From an uncultured Dehalococcoidia bacterium (lineage in GTDB: Bacteria > Chloroflexota > Dehalococcoidia > Lucifugimonadales > UBA1127), in NCBI GenBank assembly GCA_951812285.1, contig OX638292.1:62001-126000 (forward strand): a DNA stretch of 64,000 bases, in the 5' to 3' direction. This document shows, in pieces, positions 25,095-33,528 of the stretch. How positions within the stretch are numbered: position 1 is the stretch's first letter; each line of letters opens with the position of its first letter. A program made the translations under genes and the position numbers. Below the pieces are notes generated by a model, which made no database searches, was not told the origin of the DNA, and worked only from the letters and a program-made list of their open reading frames with translations.

Positions 25095-25122
25095 TTGCAA
25101 CTTGGCTGATTTCACCTATGCT
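25095..25122 (+). promoter_or_regulatory. Promoter of the leader peptide and membrane protein
   Basis: TTGCAA at 25095-25100 and TATGCT at 25117-25122 are 16 bp apart, about 35 bp before the leader peptide start. A CATAAT at 25128-25133 is an alternative -10 box. Confidence 0.35.
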
Positions 25123-25158
25123 GAAGGCATAATTCTAAGCGTGGATGAAGGGAGAGGG

Positions 25159-25182
25159 ATGGGCCGAGCTGCTGGCCTCTGA
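25159..25182 (+). CDS. Possible 7-residue leader peptide
   Basis: ATG-GGC-CGA-GCT-GCT-GGC-CTC-TGA encodes MGRAAGL. An AGGGAGAGGG stretch lies just before the ATG, and the stop TGA overlaps the next ATG (TGATG at 25180-25184). The following gene has no ribosome site of its own, so this mini-gene may load ribosomes by coupling. Confidence 0.35.
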   Translation: MGRAAGL

Positions 25183-25562
25183 TGATTCTGACGTTGGCGA
25201 AAGGACGCGAGCTCTTGGGGCTCACTCTCTTCCTTCTTCAGATGATTCCCTTGACCTCCTTGGTCATATGGCATGAAACCCACCAAGTGGTGAAGGATGG
25301 ATTCGCTGAGACTACAATCGCCATAGGGACAAGCTTGACCTCGTTCGTAGTCGTCACGGCAGTCACAACAGTAGTCATGATTGAGGGGTTCGCAATGCTA
25401 TACGAATCATTTGCTCGGCGCTTGAGGAAGATGCGCATTCAACAAGGGCGTGCTATCGAATACAAGAGGTGGAGGGATTGGTACGAGACTGTCAAAGCCG
25501 AGGCCAAACAGGGAAAGCCGCTACCTGAGCCTCTCAAGCCGGAGCCCGTCGCGGAAGACTAG
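25182..25562 (+). CDS. Two-helix membrane protein with a basic tail, unknown function
   Basis: A 126-residue protein with a hydrophobic helix at about residues 10-30 (LLGLTLFLLQMIPLTSLVIW) and a second at about 47-68 (LTSFVVVTAVTTVVMIEGFAML), then a basic amphipathic tail (ARRLRKMRIQQGRAIEYKRWRDWYETVKAEAKQ) and a Pro-rich end. The tail probably lies in the cytoplasm. The region is visibly less GC-rich than its surroundings, which could indicate recent arrival. No family was recognised. The start overlaps a possible leader peptide stop. Confidence 0.6.
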   Translation: MILTLAKGRELLGLTLFLLQMIPLTSLVIWHETHQVVKDGFAETTIAIGTSLTSFVVVTAVTTVVMIEGFAMLYESFARRLRKMRIQQGRAIEYKRWRDWYETVKAEAKQGKPLPEPLKPEPVAED

Positions 25563-25734
25563 AGAACACGCAACGAGGCCTCTCATTTGCAGCCTGCGAC
25601 CCTTCCCACGTATTTGACCAGTGAGTTGCCCTGTCGTACCCGACCCTGCCCCCTCAGTTGACATCCCCTGTCTCAACTAGCTACCATCGCCACACATTCA
25701 CAGCAGCCGAGCTGCGCATTGAGAGGAGACACCC

Positions 25735-26658
25735 ATGGCCGACGAGGCAGCAGTCAAGGAGTTGGTCCGCGGCGCGTACGACATGCACATCCACAGCGAG
25801 CCAGACGTGCTCCCGCGCAAGTTCAACGACATCGTGCTGGCCGAGCATGCCATTGAGGCCGGCATGGCAGGCGTCGTGCTCAAGTCCCACTACATCTGCA
25901 CGGCGGACCGCGCCAGCCTCATCAACCAGATGTTCCCGCAGATTAGGGCCTTCGGCGGCCTCGTCCTCAACAACTCCATGGGCGGCATGAACCCCCTCGC
26001 CGTAGACGTCGCCGGTCGCCTCGGCAACAAGGTCGTCTGGTTCCCTACTGTCGACGCCGAGAACGAGGTCAAGAACATCACTGGCGAGAACGTCGACGGC
26101 AAGCCGCAGCCCTACTGGATGACCATCGCCCGCGCCATGCGCGAGAAGGGCATCGCCGGCGACCCCGTTAAGGTCGTCGTCGACGGCAAGGTGACCCATG
26201 CCGCCATCCAGTGCATGGAAGTCATCGCCGAGTACGACATGATCCTCGCCACCGGCCACATCTCGCCGGAGGAGATGCTCCCCGTCGTCAAGGCCGCCCG
26301 CGAGGCCAAGGTCAACCGCGTCATCATCACCCACCCCGAGTTCCCGGCCACCTACCTTGACCAGGACCAGCAGCGCGCCCTCGGCAAGTACGACGTCATG
26401 TTCGAGCGCTGCTTCACCCAGCCCTACACCAAGAAGGTCGAGTGGGAGACGGTCTACGACAACATCCGCAAGATCGGCCCCAATTCCACCATCCTCTCCA
26501 CGGACCTCGGACAGAGCACTGCTCCCTGGGTCGAGGAGGGCCTTGGCATGTTCATCAGCAACCTGCTCGACAACGGCTTCACCCCCACCGAGATCGAAAC
26601 CATGTCCCACCAGAACGCCGGCGAGATCCTCGGCCAGCTGGAGCCCGCCAAAGCCTAG
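25735..26658 (+). CDS. DUF6282-type amidohydrolase-like metal enzyme
   Basis: A 307-residue TIM-barrel metal hydrolase of the kind annotated DUF6282. The N-terminal YDMHIHSEPD at residues 15-24 is the HxH first metal motif, followed by VLKSHYICT near 50 and GGLVLNNSMGG near 79. Later metal histidines are probably in ILATGHISPEE near 167, VIITHPEFP near 188 and the aspartate in ILSTDLGQ near 256. The substrate is unknown; relatives include phosphotriesterase- and lactonase-like enzymes. GAGAGGAG precedes the ATG. It is a single-gene unit with its own terminator. Confidence 0.8.
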   Translation: MADEAAVKELVRGAYDMHIHSEPDVLPRKFNDIVLAEHAIEAGMAGVVLKSHYICTADRASLINQMFPQIRAFGGLVLNNSMGGMNPLAVDVAGRLGNKVVWFPTVDAENEVKNITGENVDGKPQPYWMTIARAMREKGIAGDPVKVVVDGKVTHAAIQCMEVIAEYDMILATGHISPEEMLPVVKAAREAKVNRVIITHPEFPATYLDQDQQRALGKYDVMFERCFTQPYTKKVEWETVYDNIRKIGPNSTILSTDLGQSTAPWVEEGLGMFISNLLDNGFTPTEIETMSHQNAGEILGQLEPAKA

Positions 26659-26679
26659 CCGCAAGACCGTTCGAATCAC

Positions 26680-26716
26680 AAGAAGAGAGGCCTCCGCATA
26701 AGAGGCCTCTCTTCTT
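26680..26716 (+). terminator. Intrinsic terminator of the DUF6282 gene
   Basis: AAGAAGAGAGGCCTC pairs with GAGGCCTCTCTTCTT around a 7-base loop; the right arm ends in CTTCTTTG. Confidence 0.85.
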
Positions 26717-26832
26717 TGTCCAGCCTTTCCACCGTAGCTGTATCGAGGGCTAGCATTGTGTCTCCGGCACCGTTGAAGCCTGCCTCAAAATGCCGTATCC
26801 TTTCCTAGCTACAAGACTTTCAGGAGGTAGCT

Positions 26833-27027
26833 ATGACCTCTGGCAACACCCGCACCCTGCTCCACACCATCGAGGGCCCCAACGGCAGCGCCGCTCTGTA
26901 CGAGGTGGTGAGCCCCGGCCAGGCGCAGCCCAGCTACGAGGTGGACTTCGGCGGCACGAGCACCACGTTCAAGAGCATGGGAGAGGCCTACATCGAGGCC
27001 GGCGTCATGTCCGGCACGCCCACCTAG
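26833..27027 (+). CDS. Small protein, unknown function
   Basis: A 64-residue acidic protein beginning MTSGNTRTLLHTIEGPNGSA. The alternating pattern (ALYEVV, SYEVDFGG, TTFKSMGEAYIEAG) suggests a small beta-rich domain with one helix. CAGGAGG lies 6 nt before the ATG, and a TATCCT -10-like box is near 26797. No family was recognised. It is convergent with an MFS gene. Confidence 0.6.
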   Translation: MTSGNTRTLLHTIEGPNGSAALYEVVSPGQAQPSYEVDFGGTSTTFKSMGEAYIEAGVMSGTPT

Positions 27028-27061
27028 CTCGACCACGCGCGGGGGCTGGCGGCCGTCCCGG

Positions 27062-28426
27062 CTAGCCCAGCCCCCGGGTTCGGTCCGTCGCCCGCCGCTC
27101 GAGGTCCCGTTCTCGCCGTTCCCGCACCCGACGCCGCATATCCGCCAGCCGCCGCGTGGGCTGTGGCGGCCTCTTCGCAGCCAGGAAGAACACCGACGCC
27201 AACCCCGTCATGACGGCCAGCACCACGAACCCCACCTCGTAATCGCCCTGCAGGTCCTTCATCCACCCCGCAAACACCGGTCCGAACATGATCCCCATCG
27301 TCACGATGACCGACGATAGCCCCATGATCGTCCCGAGCGCCCGCCGGCCGAAGTAGTCCGCCCGGATCGCGCCCATCAACGGCCCCCGCCCGCCCCACGC
27401 CAGCCCGTGGATGATCGCGAAGACGTAGACCATGCCCAGCGACGTGGCGAACGTGATGCCCAGGAGCGCCACGCAGTGCGCCACCATCCCCGCCGCGCAG
27501 ATGAGCCGCTTGTCCATCCTGTCGCCGAGCAGCCCCCCGCCTATCTGCCCCACCATGGACGTCATCGTCATCACCGTCACCACGAGCGCCGCCGATTCCA
27601 GCGACACGTCGAGGCGCTGCACTACGTGGGGGATCAGGTGCACCATGATCGCGCCGACCACCAGCAACGCGCTGCCGTGGCCGAGGGAGATCAGCCAGAA
27701 CGCGGGCGTGCGCACCGCCTCGCCGACGGTGAAGTCCCGCCCGGCCTGCGCCGCCCGTGAGGCGCTCGTGGTCGCCCTCGGGTCGGGCCCGCCGTCCGGC
27801 CGCATGCCGTAGCGCTCCGGCCTGCCGCGGATGATCGGCATGAGCGGCAGCCCAATCGCGAGGATGATGACGCCCGACGCGATCGCCGTGTTCCGCCACC
27901 CGAACGTCGTCAGCGCAACGGCCACCACCGGCACCAGCATCCCGCCGAGCCCCAGCCCCGTCGTCGAGAGCGCCAGCGCCAGTGACCGGCGTCGCTGGAA
28001 CCAGTTGGCCACGGCCACGATGAGCGTCAGGTACCCGCTCAACCCAAACCCCACCGACAGCACAACGAAGGCCAGGTAGAAGGTCAGCAGCGATTGGATC
28101 TGGCTGAAAAAGAGAAACCCAACGGCAAGGACGATTACCCCGGCCGTGAGCACCAGTCGCGGCCCAAACCGGTCGACCAGCATGCCCTGTACTGGCCCCA
28201 GCAAGCCGTTCTGGAGCTGCAGGATGGAGAACGACCACGCCAGCGCCGCGCTGCTCCACCCGAACTCCTCCTGCAACCGGAGGAAGTACGCGCCGAACGC
28301 CTGCAGCAGCAGGCCGCCCTGCAGTCCCTGGATGGCGATCGCCGCCGCGACGATCCACCACCCGTAGAACAGGCGGCCCGCGTTTCTCCTGAGTATGTCC
28401 GGAGTGTTCAAACCCGAAATGCCCAC
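27062..28426 (-). CDS. MFS transporter, first of a tandem pair
   Basis: A 454-residue 12-helix major facilitator of the oxalate/formate-antiporter-like subfamily. RLFYGWWIVAAAIAIQ begins helix 1 and EEFGWSSAALAWSFSI lies in the next loop, where family members keep FGWS. The RPERYGMRPDGG hinge separates the two six-helix halves. The C-terminal tail is basic (RRRVRERRERD). The neighbouring MFS gene at 28551-29882 has the same order and similar sequence, so the pair probably arose by tandem duplication. The substrate is not evident. Confidence 0.9.
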   Translation of the reverse strand: MGISGLNTPDILRRNAGRLFYGWWIVAAAIAIQGLQGGLLLQAFGAYFLRLQEEFGWSSAALAWSFSILQLQNGLLGPVQGMLVDRFGPRLVLTAGVIVLAVGFLFFSQIQSLLTFYLAFVVLSVGFGLSGYLTLIVAVANWFQRRRSLALALSTTGLGLGGMLVPVVAVALTTFGWRNTAIASGVIILAIGLPLMPIIRGRPERYGMRPDGGPDPRATTSASRAAQAGRDFTVGEAVRTPAFWLISLGHGSALLVVGAIMVHLIPHVVQRLDVSLESAALVVTVMTMTSMVGQIGGGLLGDRMDKRLICAAGMVAHCVALLGITFATSLGMVYVFAIIHGLAWGGRGPLMGAIRADYFGRRALGTIMGLSSVIVTMGIMFGPVFAGWMKDLQGDYEVGFVVLAVMTGLASVFFLAAKRPPQPTRRLADMRRRVRERRERDLERRATDRTRGLG

Positions 28427-28550
28427 TTTCCTAGAACGCGAAGGCTGCGGACATAGTTCGCCCGCCGACTCTCACTGCCGTTGCGAGAACCCCCGTTGGC
28501 CCCGCTGCTCGCGGCCCGAATCGGGTTACCCGAGCGCCGTGACCGCGGCC

Positions 28551-29882
28551 CTAGCCCCGCCCCCGCGCTCGTCGCTGCGCGACCAGCCGCCGCCCGCGCG
28601 CCCACGTGCTCTCGGGCATCGACGGCCGTTTCGCCGCGAGGAAGAAGATGGTCCCGACGCCCGTCATCGCCGCCAGGATTACGAACCCCAGTTGATAGTC
28701 GCCCTGCGTATCACGCATGAACCCCGCAAACACCGGCCCGAACACGTTGCCGATAGTCACGATCAGGGACGAGAGCCCCATGATTGTGCCGATTGCCTTC
28801 AACCCGAAGTAGTCCGCCCGGATTGCCCCCATCAGCGGCCCGCGTGCGCCCCACGACAGGCCGTGTATCACCGAGAAGAAGTAGATCAGCCAGAGCGAGC
28901 CAGCGAATGCAATCCCCATTAGCGCTACGGTGTGGCCCAGCATGCAGGCAGCCGCGATGAGCCGCTTGTCCATCCGGTCGCCCAGGATCCCGCCGCTCAC
29001 CAGTCCCGCTATCTGCGCCGTCGTGATCACCGTGATCACCGCGGACGCCGACTCCAGCGAGACGTCCAGTTTCTGCACGATGTGGGGGATCACGTGCACC
29101 ATGATCGCTCCCACAACGAATAGCGCGCTCCCGTGCCCCAGGGAGATGAACCAGAAGGCAGGCGTCCGCATCGCCTCTCGCGCCGTGAACTCCCGCTCGG
29201 GCTCAACCTGCATTATTGCCGCCCGGGAACCTGCCGGCGGAGGCTCATACCGTCTTCCGTCCGGGATCATCCCGTACTGCTGCGGCCTCGTTCGGAAGAT
29301 GGGCACCAGCGGCAGCCCAACCACCAGGATGATGACCCCCGAGGCAAAGGCCGTCGTCTGCCACCCGAAGTGGATCAGCGACAGCGCCACCACCGGCACG
29401 AAGATCCCGCCGATGCTCGCCCCCGTCTGCGAGAGTGCCAGTGCCGTCGCTCGCCTGCGCCGGAACCAGTTGGACACCGTCACGAACAGCGTCAAGAACC
29501 CGCCAAGCCCGCTCCCGATCGCAATGACCACGAAAGCCAGGTAGAACTCGAGCAGCGAGTCCACCCAGCTCAGCATCATGAAGCCTATGGCAAAAATGAC
29601 CAGTCCGACTGCAAGGACAGCGCGAGGTCCGAACTTGTCGATGAGCCAGCCCTGAAACGGCCCCAGCAGCCCGCTCTCGATGCGCAGCAGCGAGAACGAC
29701 CACGAGAGCGACGCGCTGCTCCACCCGAACTCCTGCTGCAGCCGCACGAAGTACGCGCCGAACGCTTGGAACAGCAGCCCGCCGTGCAGGAATTGGATGA
29801 AGACTGCCGCCCCGACAATCCACCACCCAAAGAACACCCTTCCGGCGTTCCTCCGCACTATGTCCGGCGCTATCTGTGTCAA
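28551..29882 (-). CDS. MFS transporter, second of a tandem pair
   Basis: A 443-residue paralogue of the carrier at 27062-28426. It shares NAGRVFFGWWIVGAAV at the start, LQQEFGWSSASLSWSFS in the first loop, the RPQQYGMIPDGR hinge and a basic C-terminus (RRLVAQRRARGRG). Both are on the minus strand, with 124 bp between stop and start. The 5' gene of the pair (this one) is 187 bp from the argH stop. A third member of the same subfamily begins at 873. Confidence 0.9.
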   Translation of the reverse strand: MTQIAPDIVRRNAGRVFFGWWIVGAAVFIQFLHGGLLFQAFGAYFVRLQQEFGWSSASLSWSFSLLRIESGLLGPFQGWLIDKFGPRAVLAVGLVIFAIGFMMLSWVDSLLEFYLAFVVIAIGSGLGGFLTLFVTVSNWFRRRRATALALSQTGASIGGIFVPVVALSLIHFGWQTTAFASGVIILVVGLPLVPIFRTRPQQYGMIPDGRRYEPPPAGSRAAIMQVEPEREFTAREAMRTPAFWFISLGHGSALFVVGAIMVHVIPHIVQKLDVSLESASAVITVITTAQIAGLVSGGILGDRMDKRLIAAACMLGHTVALMGIAFAGSLWLIYFFSVIHGLSWGARGPLMGAIRADYFGLKAIGTIMGLSSLIVTIGNVFGPVFAGFMRDTQGDYQLGFVILAAMTGVGTIFFLAAKRPSMPESTWARGRRLVAQRRARGRG

Positions 29883-30068
29883 CGTTCTCTACATTCTTCC
29901 GAAAATTGTCGGCCGCCCAGCGAGCGGCATTCCATCGAAAACCGTGAATCTTGCGAGGGAAGCTGGCCTCGGAAGGACCTGAGTTGCTTGGTTGCCCCTA
30001 AATTGAACGGCCCAACGCGCGCCGCCGTTCCCGCCGTAGCCGAAAACGTGTTTCGTCGAACGACGCCG

Positions 30069-31415
30069 CTACATCCCCAGCCGCGCGCGTACGCGTTCGA
30101 GCGCCGCCTCAACCTGCGACGGCGCGGTCCCGCCCGGCACGTTGCGTGACTCCAGCGCCGTCGCCACCGTCGTGCCCAGCACGTCCTCGTCGAAGAGCGG
30201 CGAAAACGCCCGGTAGTCCTCCAGCGAGAGCTCGTGGAAGCCCGCGCCCTTGTCCTCCGCTAAGCGCGTGAGCTGCGCGACGACCCCGTGCGCCAGCCGG
30301 AAGGGCAGCCCCTTGCGCACCAGGTAGTCGGCCAGGTCCGTCGCCAGGCTGTACCCGCCGCCCTCTGCCGCCTGCGCCATCCGCTCGCGGTTGAACGTCG
30401 CGCCCCAGAGCATCCGCGTGAACGCCGCGACCGTCGGCAGCAGCGTGTCCACCGTGTCGAAGAGCCCTTCCTTGTCCTCTTGCAGGTCGCGGTTGTACGT
30501 CAGCGGCAGCCCCTTGACCGTCGTCAGCGCAGCCATCAGGTGCCCGTACACGCGCCCCGTGCGTCCCCGAGCAAGCTCCGCCAGGTCCGGGTTGCGCTTC
30601 TGCGGCATGATGCTGCTGCCCGTCGTGTCTTCGTCCGCCAGCCGCAGGAACCCGAACTCCTCCGTCGACCACAGCACGAACTCCTCCCCCATGCGCGAGA
30701 GGTGTCCCATGCACGCCGAGGCCGCATACAAGTAGTCCAGCACGAAGTCCCGGTCCGCCACGGCGTCCATGCTGTTCGCCGTGACCCCGTCGAATCCCAG
30801 CTCCTTCGCGACCGACTCCCGGTCGAGCGGGTACGGCGACCCTGCCAGCGCGCCGCTGCCCAGCGGCAGCACGTTGGCCCGAGCCCCCGCCTGCCGGAAC
30901 CGCTCCACGTCCCGCTCGAACATCTCCAAGTACGCCAGCAGGTGGTGCGCCAGCACCACGGGCTGCGCCCGCTGCAGATGCGTGTACCCCGGCATCGCCG
31001 TCTCTACGTGCTCGCCCGCCGCCGACGCCAGTGCCCGCTGCAAGCCGCGCAGCGCCTCCGCCGTCTCCTCCGCCGCGCGCCGCACGAAGAGCCGCATGTC
31101 CGTCGCGATCTGGTCGTTGCGCGAGCGCGCAGTGTGCAGCTTGCCCGCCGTCTCGCCGATGAGGTCGTGGAGCCGCGCCTCCACGTTCATGTGCAGGTCT
31201 TCCAGTTCCCGCCGCCACGGAAACGTGCCGCCCTCGATCTCGCCGCGGATGGCGTCGAGGCCCGCGCACATGCGCTCCGCCTCGTCGTCCGTGATGATCC
31301 CCTGCCGCGCCAGCATCCGCGCATGCGCCTGCGACCCCGCGATGTCTTCGTGGTAGAGACGCCAGTCGTAGTGCAGTGAGACGGTGTAGTCCAGCGAGGT
31401 ATATTCGTCCGCCAT
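30069..31415 (-). CDS. argH: Argininosuccinate lyase
   Basis: A 448-residue enzyme of the fumarase/aspartase superfamily that splits argininosuccinate into arginine and fumarate. Seen: HTARSRNDQIATDMRL near 90, the conserved His of PGYTHLQRAQPV near 138 and the signature GSSIMPQKRNPD near 258. Length is normal though the N-terminus is slightly short (MADEYTSLDYTVSLHYDWRLY). The ATG at 31415 overlaps the TGA of the MaoC gene (TGATG); a GTG one codon earlier is possible. It closes the arg cluster read leftwards from argJ. Confidence 0.96.
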   Translation of the reverse strand: MADEYTSLDYTVSLHYDWRLYHEDIAGSQAHARMLARQGIITDDEAERMCAGLDAIRGEIEGGTFPWRRELEDLHMNVEARLHDLIGETAGKLHTARSRNDQIATDMRLFVRRAAEETAEALRGLQRALASAAGEHVETAMPGYTHLQRAQPVVLAHHLLAYLEMFERDVERFRQAGARANVLPLGSGALAGSPYPLDRESVAKELGFDGVTANSMDAVADRDFVLDYLYAASACMGHLSRMGEEFVLWSTEEFGFLRLADEDTTGSSIMPQKRNPDLAELARGRTGRVYGHLMAALTTVKGLPLTYNRDLQEDKEGLFDTVDTLLPTVAAFTRMLWGATFNRERMAQAAEGGGYSLATDLADYLVRKGLPFRLAHGVVAQLTRLAEDKGAGFHELSLEDYRAFSPLFDEDVLGTTVATALESRNVPGGTAPSQVEAALERVRARLGM

Positions 31416-31885
31416 CACGCCGGCCTCTTGGGCGCGAGGAACCGGCGCCGGTACGTCAGCACGCGCTCGTCACGCTGGTTGTGCGCCCGCGTCTCGATGT
31501 ACACGAGCCCGCGGTCCGGCCGCGACGCCGACTCCCGCACCTCCAGCACCTCGCTCTCGGCGTAGATGGTGTCCCCCGCGAACACCGGGCCGTCGTGCGT
31601 CACCCTCTCGTACTCGAGGTTTGCGATGGCCTTCCCGGACGTGTCGATGACGCTCATCCCGACCGCCACGCTCAGCACCAGCGGCCCCGCTACGAGGATG
31701 CGCCCGTGTTGGTGTTCCTGCATGTAGTTCTCGTCCAGATGCAGCGGGTTGTGGTTCATGGTCAGCAAACAGAAGAGGTTGTTGTCGCTCTCCGTGATCG
31801 TCTTGCCCGGCCAGTGGCGGTAGACGTCGCCCACCTGGAAGTCCTCCAGGTAGCGCCCGTAGCGGTCTTTGCCCTCGTGGATCAT
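31415..31885 (-). CDS. MaoC-like (hotdog fold) dehydratase
   Basis: A 156-residue hotdog-fold protein of the MaoC-like hydratase family, which hydrates enoyl- or related CoA thioesters. The start GRYLEDFQVGDVYRHWPGKTI is typical, and NHNPLHLDENY near residue 45 carries the hydratase catalytic Asn/Asp-His pattern. ILVAGPLVLSVAVG follows. It lies between an EthD-like gene and argH; an arginine role is not known, so it may only share the transcript. Its stop overlaps the argH start. Confidence 0.85.
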   Translation of the reverse strand: MIHEGKDRYGRYLEDFQVGDVYRHWPGKTITESDNNLFCLLTMNHNPLHLDENYMQEHQHGRILVAGPLVLSVAVGMSVIDTSGKAIANLEYERVTHDGPVFAGDTIYAESEVLEVRESASRPDRGLVYIETRAHNQRDERVLTYRRRFLAPKRPA

Positions 31886-31894
31886 CGCGTCGCC

Positions 31895-32203
31895 CTACTC
31901 GCCGCCGATCACCTTGTACACGATGCGGTTGCGGTTCCGGCAGAAGGGCCGGATCTCCGTCGGCCAGCGCCCCGAGTCCGCCGCGGCCACCCACGCGTCG
32001 CTCGTCACCACGCCCGGGTTGTCGATCTCGTACACGGCAAGGTACTTCGGCGAGCCCTCCTCCGCCACATAGCGCTTCGCGCTCTGGACGCCGGGCACCT
32101 GCAGCAGGGCGGGGATGTGCTCGTTCTCGTAGCAGTCGTTGAAGTCGGCCTCCTTCTCGGGGTCGACGTCCATCGCCGCGATGTAGATGTACTTGTCCGC
32201 CAT
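31895..32203 (-). CDS. EthD/dimeric alpha-beta-barrel-like small protein
   Basis: A 102-residue protein beginning MADKYIYIAAMDVDPEKEADFNDCYENEHIPALLQVPG. The beta-alpha-beta start with the EHIPALLQVPGV segment is typical of EthD-like or DUF-type dimeric alpha-beta-barrel proteins. These act as small mono-oxygenase-, isomerase- or lyase-like enzymes. The ATG at 32203 has GGAGGG upstream; the frame is open farther upstream but is not conserved-looking. MaoC follows 9 bp downstream, so they may work on the same compound. Confidence 0.7.
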   Translation of the reverse strand: MADKYIYIAAMDVDPEKEADFNDCYENEHIPALLQVPGVQSAKRYVAEEGSPKYLAVYEIDNPGVVTSDAWVAAADSGRWPTEIRPFCRNRNRIVYKVIGGE

Positions 32204-32287
32204 GTCGCCCTCCATCCTGAACCGTCGTTCCCGCGCAGGCGGAAACCTCACCCATTGTGCTGCTCCGACTCCGGTGTGCCGCGGCGT

Positions 32288-33490
32288 TTACCCCTGCCGC
32301 GGTTGCCGCCTCGACTGCGTCCGCACCGGCAGCCCGAAGACGTTGATGAACCCCACCGACGCCTTGTGGTCGAACTTGTCGGCCTCGTCGTACGTCGCGA
32401 GTCCGTAGTCGTACAGCGCGTGCGGCGACTGCCGCCCGACGACTGTGCACGAGCCCTTGTGCAGCCGCACCCGCACCGTGCCCGACACGAACTCCTGCGT
32501 GCTGTCCACGTACGCGTCCAGGTCCTCGCGGTGCTTGGTGAACCAGAGACCGTTGTACACGATGTCCGCGTACTGCTGCGCCACAATCTCCTTGAAGCGC
32601 ACCTGCTCCTTGCTCAGCGTCAGCGTCTCCAGCGACCGGTGCGCCGCGTGCAGCACGATGCCCGCCGGCGCCTCGTAGATCTCCCGCGATTTGATGCCCA
32701 CCAGTCGGTTCTCCAGGTGGTCGATGCGCCCCACGCCGTGCTCGCCCGCCAGCGCGTTCAGGTGCAGCACCAGCGCCTTGCCGCCCAGCGTCTCGCCGTT
32801 CACCGACACAGGCACGCCCTGCTCGAACCCAATCTCCAGGTACAAAGGCGCGTCCGGGGAACCCTCGACCGAGCGCGTCCACGCGTAGATCTCCTCCGGC
32901 GGCTCGTGCCACGGGTCCTCCAGCACCCCCGCCTCGATGGAGCGCCCCCACAGGTTCTCGTCGACGGAGAAGGGGCTGTCCTTGGTATTGGGCACCGGCA
33001 CGTTGTGCGCCGCCGCGTACTCGATCTCCTCGTCGCGGCTCATGCCCCACTCCCGCGCCGGCGCGATGACCCGCAGGTCCGGCGCCAGCGCCCCCACGCT
33101 CACGTCGAACCGCACCTGGTCGTTGCCCTTCCCCGTGCACCCGTGTGCGACAAACTCCGCCCCCTCCTCCAGCGCAACGCTGGCCAGGTACTCCGCGATG
33201 AGCGGGCGCGCGAGCGCCGTCGCCAGCGGGTACTGCGCCTCGTAGATGGCCCCCGCGCGAAGCGCCGGCCAAACGAACCGCTCGACGAAGGCCTCCTGCC
33301 CGTCGAGCACGATGGCTTTCTCCGCGCCCGTCGCCAGGGCCTTCAGCCGCACCTCCTCCAGGTCGCGCCCCTGCCCCAGCTCGGCCGTCACAGTGATGAC
33401 CTCGGCGTCGTAGTGCTCCTTGATCCACGGAATGGCCACCGACGTGTCCAACCCGCCGCTATATGCCAAGACCACCTTCTGCTTTGCCAT
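32288..33490 (-). CDS. argG: Argininosuccinate synthase
   Basis: A 400-residue PP-loop ATP pyrophosphatase that joins citrulline and aspartate in arginine synthesis. The P-loop is AYSGGLDTSVAI at residues 9-20; EFVAHGCTGKGNDQVRFD near 112 and FSVDENLWGRSIE near 173 are family signatures; the C-terminus has HKASVGFINVFGLP. Length is normal. It is 84 bp upstream of the EthD-like gene and downstream of argD. Confidence 0.97.
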   Translation of the reverse strand: MAKQKVVLAYSGGLDTSVAIPWIKEHYDAEVITVTAELGQGRDLEEVRLKALATGAEKAIVLDGQEAFVERFVWPALRAGAIYEAQYPLATALARPLIAEYLASVALEEGAEFVAHGCTGKGNDQVRFDVSVGALAPDLRVIAPAREWGMSRDEEIEYAAAHNVPVPNTKDSPFSVDENLWGRSIEAGVLEDPWHEPPEEIYAWTRSVEGSPDAPLYLEIGFEQGVPVSVNGETLGGKALVLHLNALAGEHGVGRIDHLENRLVGIKSREIYEAPAGIVLHAAHRSLETLTLSKEQVRFKEIVAQQYADIVYNGLWFTKHREDLDAYVDSTQEFVSGTVRVRLHKGSCTVVGRQSPHALYDYGLATYDEADKFDHKASVGFINVFGLPVRTQSRRQPRQG

Positions 33491-33528
33491 GTCCCGTCCT
33501 TATGTCCTTGTCGCTAGTGTTCAGTCTG

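Noticed and set aside
26660-26680. tRNA T-arm (GTTCGAATC)
   Set aside because: No cloverleaf can be drawn around it.
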